Origin: Longimicrobiaceae bacterium | GTDB taxonomy: Bacteria > Gemmatimonadota > Gemmatimonadetes > Longimicrobiales > Longimicrobiaceae | Reading direction: 5' to 3' | Length of the DNA stretch: 64,000 nt | NCBI GenBank assembly: GCA_036375715.1 | Contig: DASVBS010000065.1 | Location: forward strand, 62,001 to 126,000 | Shown here: one piece after another, positions 25,879-33,964 of the stretch | Layout of the letters: each line of letters starts with the position of its first letter | Position numbering within the stretch: the first letter of the stretch is position 1 | Program-made: the position numbers and the translations under genes | Notes under the pieces: generated by a model | The model's input: the letters and a program-made list of their open reading frames with translations, nothing else | Databases searched by the model: none | Told to the model about the DNA's origin: nothing

Positions 25879-26849
25879 AGCGCCACCTCGGTTTTCGCCG
25901 CCTCCGCCGCCTCGGGCTTTCCGCCGGCCAGCAGGTAGAGTACCGCCATGCGCACAGCCACTCCGTTGGTCACCTGTTGCAGGATCACCGAATGGGGCCC
26001 GTCGGCCACGGCCGAGTCGATCTCTACCCCGCGGTTCATCGGGCCGGGATGGAGGATCAGCAGCTGCCGCGGCGCGCGGGCGAGCCGCTCCTCGGTGATG
26101 CCGAACACCCGGTTGTACTCACGTAGCGAAGGGACGAATCCTGCCTGCATCCGTTCCAGCTGCAGCCGCAGCACGTTGAGCACGTCCGCCCACTCGATCG
26201 CCTCCTCCACCCGGCGGAACACGGTCACTCCCAGCTCCTCGATCCTGGCCGGCATCAGGGTGGCCGGACCGCAGACCGCCACCTCAGCGCCCACTGTACG
26301 CAGGCCGATGATGTTGGAGCGTGCCACGCGCGAGTGCAGGATGTCGCCGACGATGCACACCTTCACCCCCTCGAGCCGCCCGAGGTGGTCGCGGATGGTG
26401 AGCATGTCCAGCAGCGCCTGGGTGGGGTGCTCGTGCTTTCCGTCTCCGGCGTTCACCACGTTGGAGGCGATGCGCTCGCCCAGGAAGCGCGCCGCGCCCG
26501 AGGAGCTGTGGCGAATCACCACCATATCGATCCGCATCGCCTCGAGGTTGCGCGCGGTGTCCACCAGCGTCTCCCCTTTGGCCACCGAGGAGCCTCCGGC
26601 GGAGAAGTTCACCGTGTCCGCGGAGAGCCGCTTCTCGGCGAACTCGAAGGAGATGCGCGTGCGCGTCGAGTTCTCGAAGAAGGCGTTGACGATGGTCTTC
26701 CCACGCAGAACAGGGACCTTCTTGATCGGCCGCTCGGAGATCTCCTTGAACGGCTCCGCGGTGTCCAGGATCCCGATGATCTGCTCGCGGGTGAGCCCCT
26801 CCAGCCCTACGAGGTCCTTTCCGAGTGGGGGAAAGAGCGCCTGAGCCAC
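25875..26849 (-). CDS. pyrB: Aspartate carbamoyltransferase catalytic subunit
   Basis: The 324-residue enzyme makes carbamoyl aspartate from carbamoyl phosphate and aspartate, the committed step of pyrimidine synthesis. The carbamoyl phosphate loop FFENSTRTR (Ser61 to Arg65), the [10 protein letters not shown] motif and the aspartate-binding VLRLQLER and HPGPMNRG are intact. Translation starts at GTG 26849, immediately after the pyrR stop codon with no gap. No pyrI regulatory subunit gene is present, as expected for the PyrR-linked class of ATCase, which works with dihydroorotase or alone. Confidence 0.96.
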   Translation of the reverse strand: MAQALFPPLGKDLVGLEGLTREQIIGILDTAEPFKEISERPIKKVPVLRGKTIVNAFFENSTRTRISFEFAEKRLSADTVNFSAGGSSVAKGETLVDTARNLEAMRIDMVVIRHSSSGAARFLGERIASNVVNAGDGKHEHPTQALLDMLTIRDHLGRLEGVKVCIVGDILHSRVARSNIIGLRTVGAEVAVCGPATLMPARIEELGVTVFRRVEEAIEWADVLNVLRLQLERMQAGFVPSLREYNRVFGITEERLARAPRQLLILHPGPMNRGVEIDSAVADGPHSVILQQVTNGVAVRMAVLYLLAGGKPEAAEAAKTEVAL

Positions 26850-27401
26850 CTAACTCCCTCCCTTCACCAGTTCAACACCCATCCGTCCGTCGACCTCCTT
26901 GACCAGCACTTCGACCCGGTCGCGCCCCTCGACCGTGTACCGCTTTCCAACGATGTCCGCATGAATCGGCAGCTCCCGTCCGCCGCGGTCGATCAGGACG
27001 CAAAGGAGGGTTCGGCGGGGTCGCCCGAAGTCGGCCAGCTCGTCGAGGGCGGCGCGCACGGTGCGACCGGTATAGAGTACGTCGTCGACGATGACGACGA
27101 TCTTGTTGTCGATCCCTCCATCCGGGAGGCGCGTCTCCCCGACCACCGGCCGCGGCCCGATCGCCATGAGATCGTCGCGGTAGAGGGTGATGTCCAGACT
27201 GCCCGTGGCGATGGGAATGCCCTCCGTCCGTGCAATGTCGGCGGCGATCCACCGGGCGAGCTCCACGCCGCGGCGATGGATCCCCATCAGGACCAGGGAA
27301 TCGAGATCGGCAACCTTCTCCACGACCTCGCGCGCCATGCGCGCGAGCACGCGCTCCAGGCTGCGCTCGTCGAGCAGGACCTGGCGTTCTTGTTCGCTCA
27401 T
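26850..27401 (-). CDS. pyrR: PyrR bifunctional pyrimidine regulator / uracil phosphoribosyltransferase
   Basis: The 183-residue protein belongs to the type I phosphoribosyltransferase family. The PRPP loop IVVIVDDVLYTGRT is at 101-114, with upstream LVLMGIHRRGVELA and TLYRDDL, a PyrR signature. In Bacillus it binds pyr mRNA with UMP and promotes attenuation, and it also has weak Upp activity. It heads the pyrR-pyrB-pyrC unit here, so a regulatory role is likely. I could not see a clear terminator/antiterminator pair in the 89 bases upstream, so its RNA target may lie elsewhere, or control may act at translation as in mycobacteria. Confidence 0.95.
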   Translation of the reverse strand: MSEQERQVLLDERSLERVLARMAREVVEKVADLDSLVLMGIHRRGVELARWIAADIARTEGIPIATGSLDITLYRDDLMAIGPRPVVGETRLPDGGIDNKIVVIVDDVLYTGRTVRAALDELADFGRPRRTLLCVLIDRGGRELPIHADIVGKRYTVEGRDRVEVLVKEVDGRMGVELVKGGS

Positions 27402-27490
27402 GCCTTCCGCGGGTGGGGTGTCCGGTCAGCTCCGGTGCCGGAAGATAGGGGTTCGTAGCGGCTGCCGGGAGGGTCGACCTGCGCACTCGA

Positions 27491-28042
27491 TCACTGTGTC
27501 GCTCCGCCGCGCCTTCGCGCCCGGAAGAATCGCCTCAGCTCCTCGCCGCATTCGGTCGCCAGCACGCCGCCGAGCAGCTCTACCCGGTGGTTCAGGCGCG
27601 GGTCCTGGACGATGTTCTCGAGCGATCCGCACATTCCCGCCTTGGGGTCGTAAGCACCGAAGACCACGCGTCGCAGGCGTGCGAGCACGATCGCTCCGGC
27701 GCACATTGCGCACGGCTCCAGGGTCACGTACAGGGTGAGCTCGCGCAGGCGGGCATCGCCCACCGCAGCCGCGGCGGCGCGGAGGGCGACCATCTCCGCG
27801 TGCCCCGTGGGATCGTGCGCCGCACGGATCCGGTTCCGGCTGCGCGTGACCTCGCCCTCCGGCCCCACCACGACAGCCCCCACAGGGACCTCGTCGTCGA
27901 GGGCGGCGGCGCGAGCCTCGGCCAGGGCTTCGCGCATCCAGCGGACGTCCTCCTCCGCGAAGGGGGACGAAGAAAAGGACCCCGGCTGCGCCGCCGGGGT
28001 CCCGACCGTGCCCTGATCGACCGGCTTCACCCCTTTACGCAC
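27491..28042 (-). CDS. tadA: tRNA-specific adenosine deaminase
   Basis: This zinc enzyme converts A34 to inosine in tRNA-Arg(ACG), allowing it to read three codons. In the 183 residues the deaminase motif HAE (His81, Glu83) and PCAMC (Cys111, Cys114) are intact, with NRIRAAHDPTGHAE and LEPCAMCAGAIVLARL as family context. The start is the GTG at 28042, which overlaps the end of lexA by 8 bases; this gives about 30 extra residues before the usual TadA start around RWMREALAEA, so an internal start is possible. It is co-transcribed with lexA. Confidence 0.93.
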   Translation of the reverse strand: MRKGVKPVDQGTVGTPAAQPGSFSSSPFAEEDVRWMREALAEARAAALDDEVPVGAVVVGPEGEVTRSRNRIRAAHDPTGHAEMVALRAAAAAVGDARLRELTLYVTLEPCAMCAGAIVLARLRRVVFGAYDPKAGMCGSLENIVQDPRLNHRVELLGGVLATECGEELRRFFRARRRGGATQ

Positions 28043-28685
28043 CGATCGCCTGCGTGTGCTGGGCAGTGAAGCGCCGGAAGAGACCGACCACCCTGCCGAG
28101 GACCGCGAAGTCCTCGTACTCCTTCACCAGGATGGGGGCGTAGTCCGGGTTGGCGGGCTCGAGAACGACGTCCATGTTGCGGCGGAAGTAGCGCTTGACG
28201 GTGGCTTCCCCACCCAGGCGAGCGGCGATGATCTCGCCGTTCTGGACCTCGCCCTCCCGCACCGGCTCCACCAGCACCAGGTCTCCTTCGAGGATCCCCA
28301 GGCCCTCCATGCTGTCGCCGTGCACCTCCAGGAAGAACGCCTCGGCGGTGCCGGCGAGCTTCGGGTCCAGTGAGAACTCCGCGTCCACGTGGTCGCGCTG
28401 CAGGGCGGGTTGACCCGCCGCAATCTTTCCGTAGTAGGGGATGGTGATGGTGTCGGGTCGCTGCAGCTCCAGACCGACGATACGAACGCCCCGCGACCGC
28501 GAGGCTTCCCGCTCGATGTACCCCTTGTCCGCCAGAGACTGCAGATACTCCGAGACGGTCTTGGTGGACTTGATGCCGAAGCGCTTGCCGATTTCCCGGA
28601 TGCTGGGCTGGTAGGTGTTCCGCTTCAGGTAGTCGATGAGGTAGTCGAGGATACGGCGCTCCATCTTGGACAGTGGCTCCGGCAT
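28035..28685 (-). CDS. lexA: LexA repressor
   Basis: This SOS-response repressor cleaves itself when RecA filaments form. The 216-residue protein has an N-terminal winged helix (RILDYLIDYLKRNTYQPSIR, FGIKSTKTVSEYLQSL), an Ala90-Gly91 cleavage site in IAAGQPA, the catalytic Ser125 in HGDSMEG and Lys164 in ATVKRYF. The ATG at 28685 has GGAGGGGG just upstream; an upstream in-frame ATG at 28748 would add 21 residues not typical of the family. A consensus promoter lies 70-98 bases upstream. No dyad resembling the E. coli or Bacillus LexA box was found in the leader, so its operator may be lineage-specific. tadA follows with an 8-base overlap. Confidence 0.95.
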   Translation of the reverse strand: MPEPLSKMERRILDYLIDYLKRNTYQPSIREIGKRFGIKSTKTVSEYLQSLADKGYIEREASRSRGVRIVGLELQRPDTITIPYYGKIAAGQPALQRDHVDAEFSLDPKLAGTAEAFFLEVHGDSMEGLGILEGDLVLVEPVREGEVQNGEIIAARLGGEATVKRYFRRNMDVVLEPANPDYAPILVKEYEDFAVLGRVVGLFRRFTAQHTQAIGA

Positions 28686-28754
28686 ATCCCCCTCCGATGA
28701 AGAAGAACCTGTGCGGAAAGGCGGGAAACCGCCGACGCCGGCCCCCATCCGTCG

Positions 28755-28783
28755 AAGTTAGACGGGGCATTCTGGGGTGTCAA
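28755..28783 (-). promoter_or_regulatory. Sigma-70 promoter of lexA-tadA
   Basis: On the minus strand TTGACA (28783-28778), a 17-base spacer and TAACTT (28760-28755). The predicted transcript starts near 28748 with a leader of about 60 bases. Confidence 0.78.
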
Positions 28784-28837
28784 CGTTCTCCCTGACCAGG
28801 CACAGAGAGGGGTTTGCCGGGCCGATCTTCGGAAGTC

Positions 28838-30274
28838 TCAGCGGTCTCTCAGAGTCTCGATCGCGGCCTGGATACGGCGCTGCACCAGCTCCCGCCCCAT
28901 CTGCACGATCACCGCGTCGATGCCGGGGCTGACGGCCGCGCCGGTCAATGCCAACCGCAGGGGGTGCACGATCTTGCCGAAACCCTCGCCGAGCCCCTCC
29001 GCGGCCTCCCGTAGCGCCTGCTCCACCGCCGCCGGTTCCCACGGCTCGACCTCGTTGAGGGCCGTGCGCGCCGCCTCCAGGCGCCGGATCGTGGGCTCCG
29101 GCTCCTTCCAGTGCTTCGCCACCGCCGCTTCTTCGTACTCGATCACCGGGGCCAGGTAGGCACGGGCCTGCGGCGCGAACCCGTCGAGCGTCCTCGCACG
29201 CGGCTTCAGCAGGTCGAGGAGCTCGGCGAACCACGTGCGCCGCTGGGCGATCTCCTCCTCGGTCGTGAGGCCGGCCTTCACCAGGCGCGGCGCCACCAGC
29301 GGCAGCAGCTCCTCACCCGAGAGACGGGAGATGTGCTGGCCGTTCATCCATTCGAGCTTCTCGGGGTCGAAGACCGCGCTCTTCTTGTTGACGCGCTCGA
29401 GGCTGAATCGCTGAACCAGCTCGTCCACCGTCATGATTTCCTGCTCGTCCCCTGGGTTCCAGCCGAGGAGAGCGAGGAAGTTGACCAGCGCCTGCGGCAG
29501 GAACCCGCGCTCCCGGTACTCCCCGACGGACGTCGCGCCGTGCCGCTTCGAGAGGCGCTTTCCATCCGGCCCCAGGATCATCGGCAGGTGCGCGAACCGC
29601 GGCACCGGCGCCGCCAGCGCCCGGTAGAGGAGGATCTGCTTCGGCGTGTTGGAGAGGTGGTCGTCGCCGCGGATCACGTGCGAGATCCGCATGGCGATAT
29701 CGTCGGATACGACCGCGAGATTGTAGATCGGCGTGCCGTCGGTGCGCAGGATCACGAAGTCCTCGATGTCTTCATTGCGCCAGCGGGTGGGCCCGTGCAC
29801 GAGGTCGTCCCACTCGGTCGACCCCTCGGGCACGCGGAAACGGACCGCGAACGGCTCTCCGGCGGCCATCCGCCGCTCGGACTCTTCGGGCGGCACCGCG
29901 AGGCAGGTACGCTCGTAGCGGTACTCCTCCCCGAGCGCCTCGCGCCGTGCTTGCAGCTGCTCGGGCGTGCAGAAACACCGATAGGCGTGACCCAACTCGA
30001 GCAGGCGATCCACTTCCCGCCGGTGTCGCTCGAATCCGTCCGCCTGGTGAAAGGGGCCCTCGTCCCAATCGAGGCCCAGCCATCGCATGCCGTCGAGGAT
30101 GGCCTCGGTCATCTCGTCGCTGGATCGCTCCCGGTCTGTATCCTCGATCCGCAGAACGAAGACACCCCCGAGCTGGCGCGCCAGCAGCCAGTTGAACAGC
30201 GCCGTGCGCGCACCTCCGACGTGCAGATATCCGGTGGGGCTCGGGGCGAACCGAAACCTCGGGCGATCCGTCAT
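28838..30274 (-). CDS. gltX: Glutamyl-tRNA synthetase
   Basis: The 478-residue class I synthetase charges tRNA-Glu. The HIGH-type motif is in RFAPSPTGYLHVGGART, the KMSKS-type motif is KRLSKRHG, and the anticodon-binding helical domain fills the C-terminal third. The ATG at 30274 has AAGGAG directly upstream and gives the usual short N-terminus; the open frame continues 57 bases further. Because the window also encodes GlnRS, this GltX may be discriminating rather than charging tRNA-Gln, though that cannot be decided from sequence by eye. A plus-strand frame of 501 codons over the gene is an antisense shadow. Confidence 0.96.
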   Translation of the reverse strand: MTDRPRFRFAPSPTGYLHVGGARTALFNWLLARQLGGVFVLRIEDTDRERSSDEMTEAILDGMRWLGLDWDEGPFHQADGFERHRREVDRLLELGHAYRCFCTPEQLQARREALGEEYRYERTCLAVPPEESERRMAAGEPFAVRFRVPEGSTEWDDLVHGPTRWRNEDIEDFVILRTDGTPIYNLAVVSDDIAMRISHVIRGDDHLSNTPKQILLYRALAAPVPRFAHLPMILGPDGKRLSKRHGATSVGEYRERGFLPQALVNFLALLGWNPGDEQEIMTVDELVQRFSLERVNKKSAVFDPEKLEWMNGQHISRLSGEELLPLVAPRLVKAGLTTEEEIAQRRTWFAELLDLLKPRARTLDGFAPQARAYLAPVIEYEEAAVAKHWKEPEPTIRRLEAARTALNEVEPWEPAAVEQALREAAEGLGEGFGKIVHPLRLALTGAAVSPGIDAVIVQMGRELVQRRIQAAIETLRDR

Positions 30275-30358
30275 GCTCCTTCTCTCCAGACTCCTCTTCA
30301 ACCCATCCAGCGGCGGCGATATCCCGCACAAGCGGTGGGCGCGGGAAAGCTCACGATC

Positions 30359-31228
30359 TTATCGGCCCGCCGCGGCGGGCGCCAGCGCCGCGCTCGCCAG
30401 GGCGGCCGCCTCGCTGAGCGAGCGGGGGCGATGCGAGAGCACAGCATCGGCCCGGCGGGTCAGCAGGCGAATGTCGCGCGGTCGCGCAGTATCTTGATCG
30501 CGCGGGCTGCGTGCTGCGCGCAGCCGCTGCGTGGACAGGCCATACGCGCTCGCGACGAGCGCTCCGATGGCATAGCGGCTGAGCGACTCCGGCCCGGCCA
30601 GGTGCCAGACGCCTGAGCGGTCCAGGGCCGGCAACTGGCAGATCTCGACGATCTGCGTCGCGAGGTCTTCCCGCAAAATCGGCGTACGGATCTCGTCCAC
30701 GAAGAGGGTTACCGCGGTCTCCCCTCTCAGGCCCGCGGCCACCCAGGCGGTGCGGGGGTCGGGCGGGTCGAACGAGGTGATGAGCGAGGCCCTCACCACC
30801 GCGGCGGTCGGCGCCCGCTGGCGCACGTAGCGCTCGGCCTGTGTCTTCCAGCGGCCGTACTCGTGCACCGGGGAGGGCTCCGCGTCCTCGCCATACGGGC
30901 CGCTCTCCCCGTCGAACACCAGATCGGTGCTCATGTGCAGGAGGTCGGCGCCGACCGCAATCGTGGCGTCGACGACGTTGCGGGTGGCGAGCCAGATGTC
31001 GCGCTCTCCGTCCTCCGTGCCGTAGGCGGTGTGGATCACCAGGTCCGGGTGGAGCTGCGACCAGAGGGCTGCGACTCCTTCGGCATCGGCGAGATCACAG
31101 GGATGGCGGATTCCGCGCGGCGCGGGCGTCCTTCGCTCCGTGACGTGGCATTCCCAGTCATCCGGGGCAGCGGCCACTACTGCCTGGCCCAGGTAACCCG
31201 CCCCACCCGTCACGATCACTCGGCGCAT
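30359..31228 (-). CDS. NAD-dependent sugar reductase/epimerase, RmlD-like SDR
   Basis: The 289-residue extended short-chain dehydrogenase has the Rossmann motif VTGGAGYLGQ at the N-terminus, LHMSTDLVFDG and an active-site YGRWKTQAE (Tyr-x-x-x-Lys), then LRGETAVTLFVDEIRTPI and GVWHLAGPESLSRY, both typical of RmlD (dTDP-4-dehydrorhamnose reductase) relatives. No other dTDP-rhamnose genes are adjacent, though a sugar nucleotidyltransferase lies about 10 kb away. The ATG at 31228 begins the Rossmann strand directly. Substrate is not certain. The gene is divergent from glnS. Confidence 0.85.
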   Translation of the reverse strand: MRRVIVTGGAGYLGQAVVAAAPDDWECHVTERRTPAPRGIRHPCDLADAEGVAALWSQLHPDLVIHTAYGTEDGERDIWLATRNVVDATIAVGADLLHMSTDLVFDGESGPYGEDAEPSPVHEYGRWKTQAERYVRQRAPTAAVVRASLITSFDPPDPRTAWVAAGLRGETAVTLFVDEIRTPILREDLATQIVEICQLPALDRSGVWHLAGPESLSRYAIGALVASAYGLSTQRLRAARSPRDQDTARPRDIRLLTRRADAVLSHRPRSLSEAAALASAALAPAAAGR

Positions 31229-31263
31229 ACCCTTTTTCGTGGGTGTTTCGGGCCTGCGCGTGG

Positions 31264-31292
31264 TTGTTGTCGCGCCCGCCAAAGAGTAAAAT
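31264..31292 (+). promoter_or_regulatory. Putative sigma-70 promoter of glnS
   Basis: TTGTTG (31264-31269), a 17-base spacer and TAAAAT (31287-31292). Transcription would begin near 31299, about 100 bases before the chosen glnS start. Confidence 0.6.
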
Positions 31293-31397
31293 TCAAGGTT
31301 TCTTTCCGCGATCGTGCGATCTCGCGTGACGCGGGGTCAAACGCACCATCGACACGAGCAACGGCGGATCGTGGACAGCACGCACGCGAAAGCCGAC

Positions 31398-33803
31398 ATG
31401 GTACGCACGCCCGAGGCCCCTACCGGCGGCCCGGGGCAGGATTTTCTCCGCAACATCGTGGCGGAGGACCTCCGGAGCGGCAAGCACGACTTCATCGTGA
31501 CCCGCTTTCCCCCGGAACCGAACGGGTACCTGCACATCGGTCACGCCACGTCGATCGTGCTGAACTTTGGCATCGCGGCGGAGACCGGCGGCCGCTGCCA
31601 CCTCCGCTTCGACGATACCAACCCGGAAACCGAGGACATGATCTACGTCGAGTCAGCGATCGACCTGATCCGCTGGCTCGGCTACGACTGGGGAGAGCAC
31701 CTCTATTTCGCCTCGGACTACTTCGAGCGGATGTACGCCTTCGCCGAGCATCTCATTCGCGAGGGCAAGGCGTACGTCGACTCGCTATCCGAAGAGGAGA
31801 TCCGCGAGTACCGGGGAACCGTGACGGAGCCCGGACGGCCCAGCCCGTACCGCGATCGGACCGTCGAGGAGAACCTCGACCTCTTCCGCCGGATGCGGGA
31901 TGGCGAGTTCCCGGATGGAGCGCACGTGCTGCGGGCGCGCCTGGACATGAGCTCCCCCAACATGCTGCTCCGCGATCCCATCCTTTATCGCATCCGCCAC
32001 GCGGCGCATTACCGGACGGGCGACCGGTGGTGCGTGTACCCGATGTACGACTTCGCCCACCCCATCGAGGACGCCATCGAGTCGATCACCCATTCTTTTT
32101 GCACGCTCGAGTTCGAGAACAACCGTCCGCTGTACGACTGGGTGGTAGACAACATCCCCCGCGGTGGGCCGGTTGGAATCCCGGAGAACTCCCGCCCCCG
32201 GCAGTACGAGTTCGCGCGGCGGAATTTCGAGTACACCATCACCAGCAAGCGCAAGCTGCTGCAGCTCGTGCGGGAGGGGAAGGTGAGCGGATGGGACGAT
32301 CCGCGCATGCCCACCCTCGCCGGGCTGCGGCGGAGGGGGTTCACCCCCGAGTCGATCCGCAACTTCTGCGAGACGATCGGAGTGGCGCGGACTGCCAACC
32401 GGGTGGATATCGGCAAGCTGGAGTTCGCCATCCGCGACGACCTGAACACCAAGGCACCGCGTGTGCTCTGCGTGCTGGACCCGCTGCGGGTGGTACTCAC
32501 CAACTTCCCGGAGGGTGAAGTGGAGCATCTGGACGCTCCCTACTTCCCCCACGACGTCGGTCGCGAAGGGTCCCGGAAGCTTCCCTTCTCCCGAGTCCTC
32601 TACATCGACCGCGAGGATTTCCGGGAAGATCCTCCGAAGGGTTACTACCGTCTCTCCCCGGGCGCCGAGGTGCGGCTGCGCTACGCCTATATCATTCGCT
32701 GCGACGAGGTGGTGCACGACGAGAGCGGGAGGGTCGTGGAGCTCCGCTGCTCCTATGATCCGCAGACGCGCGGAGGGAAGGCCCGGGAAGGAAAGACGGT
32801 CAAGGGGACGATCCAGTGGGTCTCCGCGGAGCACGCCCTCCCCTGCGAGGTGCGCCTCTACGATCGTCTCTTCACCATTCCCGATCCGGACGAAGCGGAG
32901 GGCGACTTCACCGACTATCTCAATCCCAACTCGCTGGTCGTGGTGGACCGGGCGATGATCGAGCCGAGTGTGCGCGATGATCCTCCCGGTTCACACTACC
33001 AGTTCGAGCGGCTCGGCTACTTCTGCAGCGACCTGCACGATAGCGCGCCCGACCACCTCGTCTTCAATCGCACGGTGACGCTACGCGACACCTGGGCGAA
33101 GGCGCGCGCGGAGCACGAGCGGGCGGCAGCAGCGGCGGAGACCACGCCGGCGACGACGAGGCCTCGGCGGAAGGAAGAGAAGACCAGAGAGGGAAAGGCC
33201 AAGACGGCCGAGAAGGCCCCCGCCCGGACCCAGCCGCGGGCCGGCAGCGCCGAGCCAGCACGCGACCCGCGCCTGGTAGAGCGCAGGAAGCAGTACCGGG
33301 AGGACTACGGCCTGTCCGCGGAGGACGCGGAGATCCTGACGCGCGACGGAGCCACGGCGGCGCTCTTCGACGAGGCGATCGCGACCGGCGTGGACGCGCG
33401 GGCGGTGGCCAACTGGATCATTCACGAGTTGCCGCGGGAGGCGCAGGGGAGGGCCGTTGCGGAGCTACCCATCACCGGCGAGAGCCTGGCCGAGCTGGTG
33501 GAGCTGGTGGAGACGGGCACGATCTCCAGCAGCGGAGGCCGGGAAGTGCTCGCTCGGCTGGTGCATGGCGAGGGTTCCGCATCCGCCATCGTGGACGAAC
33601 TGGGCCTGCGGCAGATCAGCGACCGCGGTCAGCTCGAGCCGCTGGTGATCGCCGTCCTTGCGGAGTTCCCTGACAAGGTAGAGGAGTATCGCGCGGGCAA
33701 GACGGGTCTGATGGGGTTCTTCATCGGCCAGGTCATGCGGCGCTCCGGCGGCCGGGCGAATCCGGAGGTGGTGAGAGAGGTGGTAGCGGAGAAGACTGGG
33801 TGA
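31398..33803 (+). CDS. glnS: Glutaminyl-tRNA synthetase with C-terminal YqeY/GatB-like domain
   Basis: The 801-residue protein charges tRNA-Gln directly. The catalytic core has FPPEPNGYLHIGHATS (HIGH) and ITSKRKL (KMSKS position), FRFDDTNPE and GFTPESIRNFCE, and the two beta-barrel anticodon domains follow. After a lysine/alanine/proline linker (about residues 590-640) comes a helical domain of about 150 residues (YGLSAEDAEILTRDGATAALF, ANWIIHELPREAQG, KVEEYRAGKTGLMGFFIGQVM) matching the GatB C-terminal/YqeY fold. Deinococcus GlnRS has the same appended domain, where it strengthens tRNA binding. ATG 31398 is chosen; in-frame GTGs at 31314 and 31371 are alternatives, none with a good ribosome site. 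Confidence 0.94.
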   Translation: MVRTPEAPTGGPGQDFLRNIVAEDLRSGKHDFIVTRFPPEPNGYLHIGHATSIVLNFGIAAETGGRCHLRFDDTNPETEDMIYVESAIDLIRWLGYDWGEHLYFASDYFERMYAFAEHLIREGKAYVDSLSEEEIREYRGTVTEPGRPSPYRDRTVEENLDLFRRMRDGEFPDGAHVLRARLDMSSPNMLLRDPILYRIRHAAHYRTGDRWCVYPMYDFAHPIEDAIESITHSFCTLEFENNRPLYDWVVDNIPRGGPVGIPENSRPRQYEFARRNFEYTITSKRKLLQLVREGKVSGWDDPRMPTLAGLRRRGFTPESIRNFCETIGVARTANRVDIGKLEFAIRDDLNTKAPRVLCVLDPLRVVLTNFPEGEVEHLDAPYFPHDVGREGSRKLPFSRVLYIDREDFREDPPKGYYRLSPGAEVRLRYAYIIRCDEVVHDESGRVVELRCSYDPQTRGGKAREGKTVKGTIQWVSAEHALPCEVRLYDRLFTIPDPDEAEGDFTDYLNPNSLVVVDRAMIEPSVRDDPPGSHYQFERLGYFCSDLHDSAPDHLVFNRTVTLRDTWAKARAEHERAAAAAETTPATTRPRRKEEKTREGKAKTAEKAPARTQPRAGSAEPARDPRLVERRKQYREDYGLSAEDAEILTRDGATAALFDEAIATGVDARAVANWIIHELPREAQGRAVAELPITGESLAELVELVETGTISSSGGREVLARLVHGEGSASAIVDELGLRQISDRGQLEPLVIAVLAEFPDKVEEYRAGKTGLMGFFIGQVMRRSGGRANPEVVREVVAEKTG

Positions 33804-33820
33804 GTGGTTGGCGCTTTGGG

Positions 33821-33883
33821 TTATCCGTTATCCGTTATCCGGTATCCGTTGTCCGTTGACCGCTATCAGCTTTCAGCTATAGG
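33821..33883 (+). repeat. Degenerate heptanucleotide tandem array (9 units)
   Basis: Reading in 7-base steps from 33821: TTATCCG three times, then GTATCCG, TTGTCCG, TTGACCG, CTATCAG, CTTTCAG and CTATAGG. It starts 17 bases after the glnS stop and ends about 80 bases before the stop of the convergent POTRA/HEAT gene. Two more arrays of the same heptamer lie at 35038-35093 and, inverted, at 35165-35230. Confidence 0.85.
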
Positions 33884-33964
33884 TCGGGCCCGAGGGGCCG
33901 GCTCCGAGATCGGGGCCTGGCCCTTCGCACCTTAGCCAACCGGCTGAGCACCGTGAGTACGCGG

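Noticed and set aside
29111-30616. 501-codon plus-strand frame
   Set aside because: Antisense shadow of gltX with no family features.
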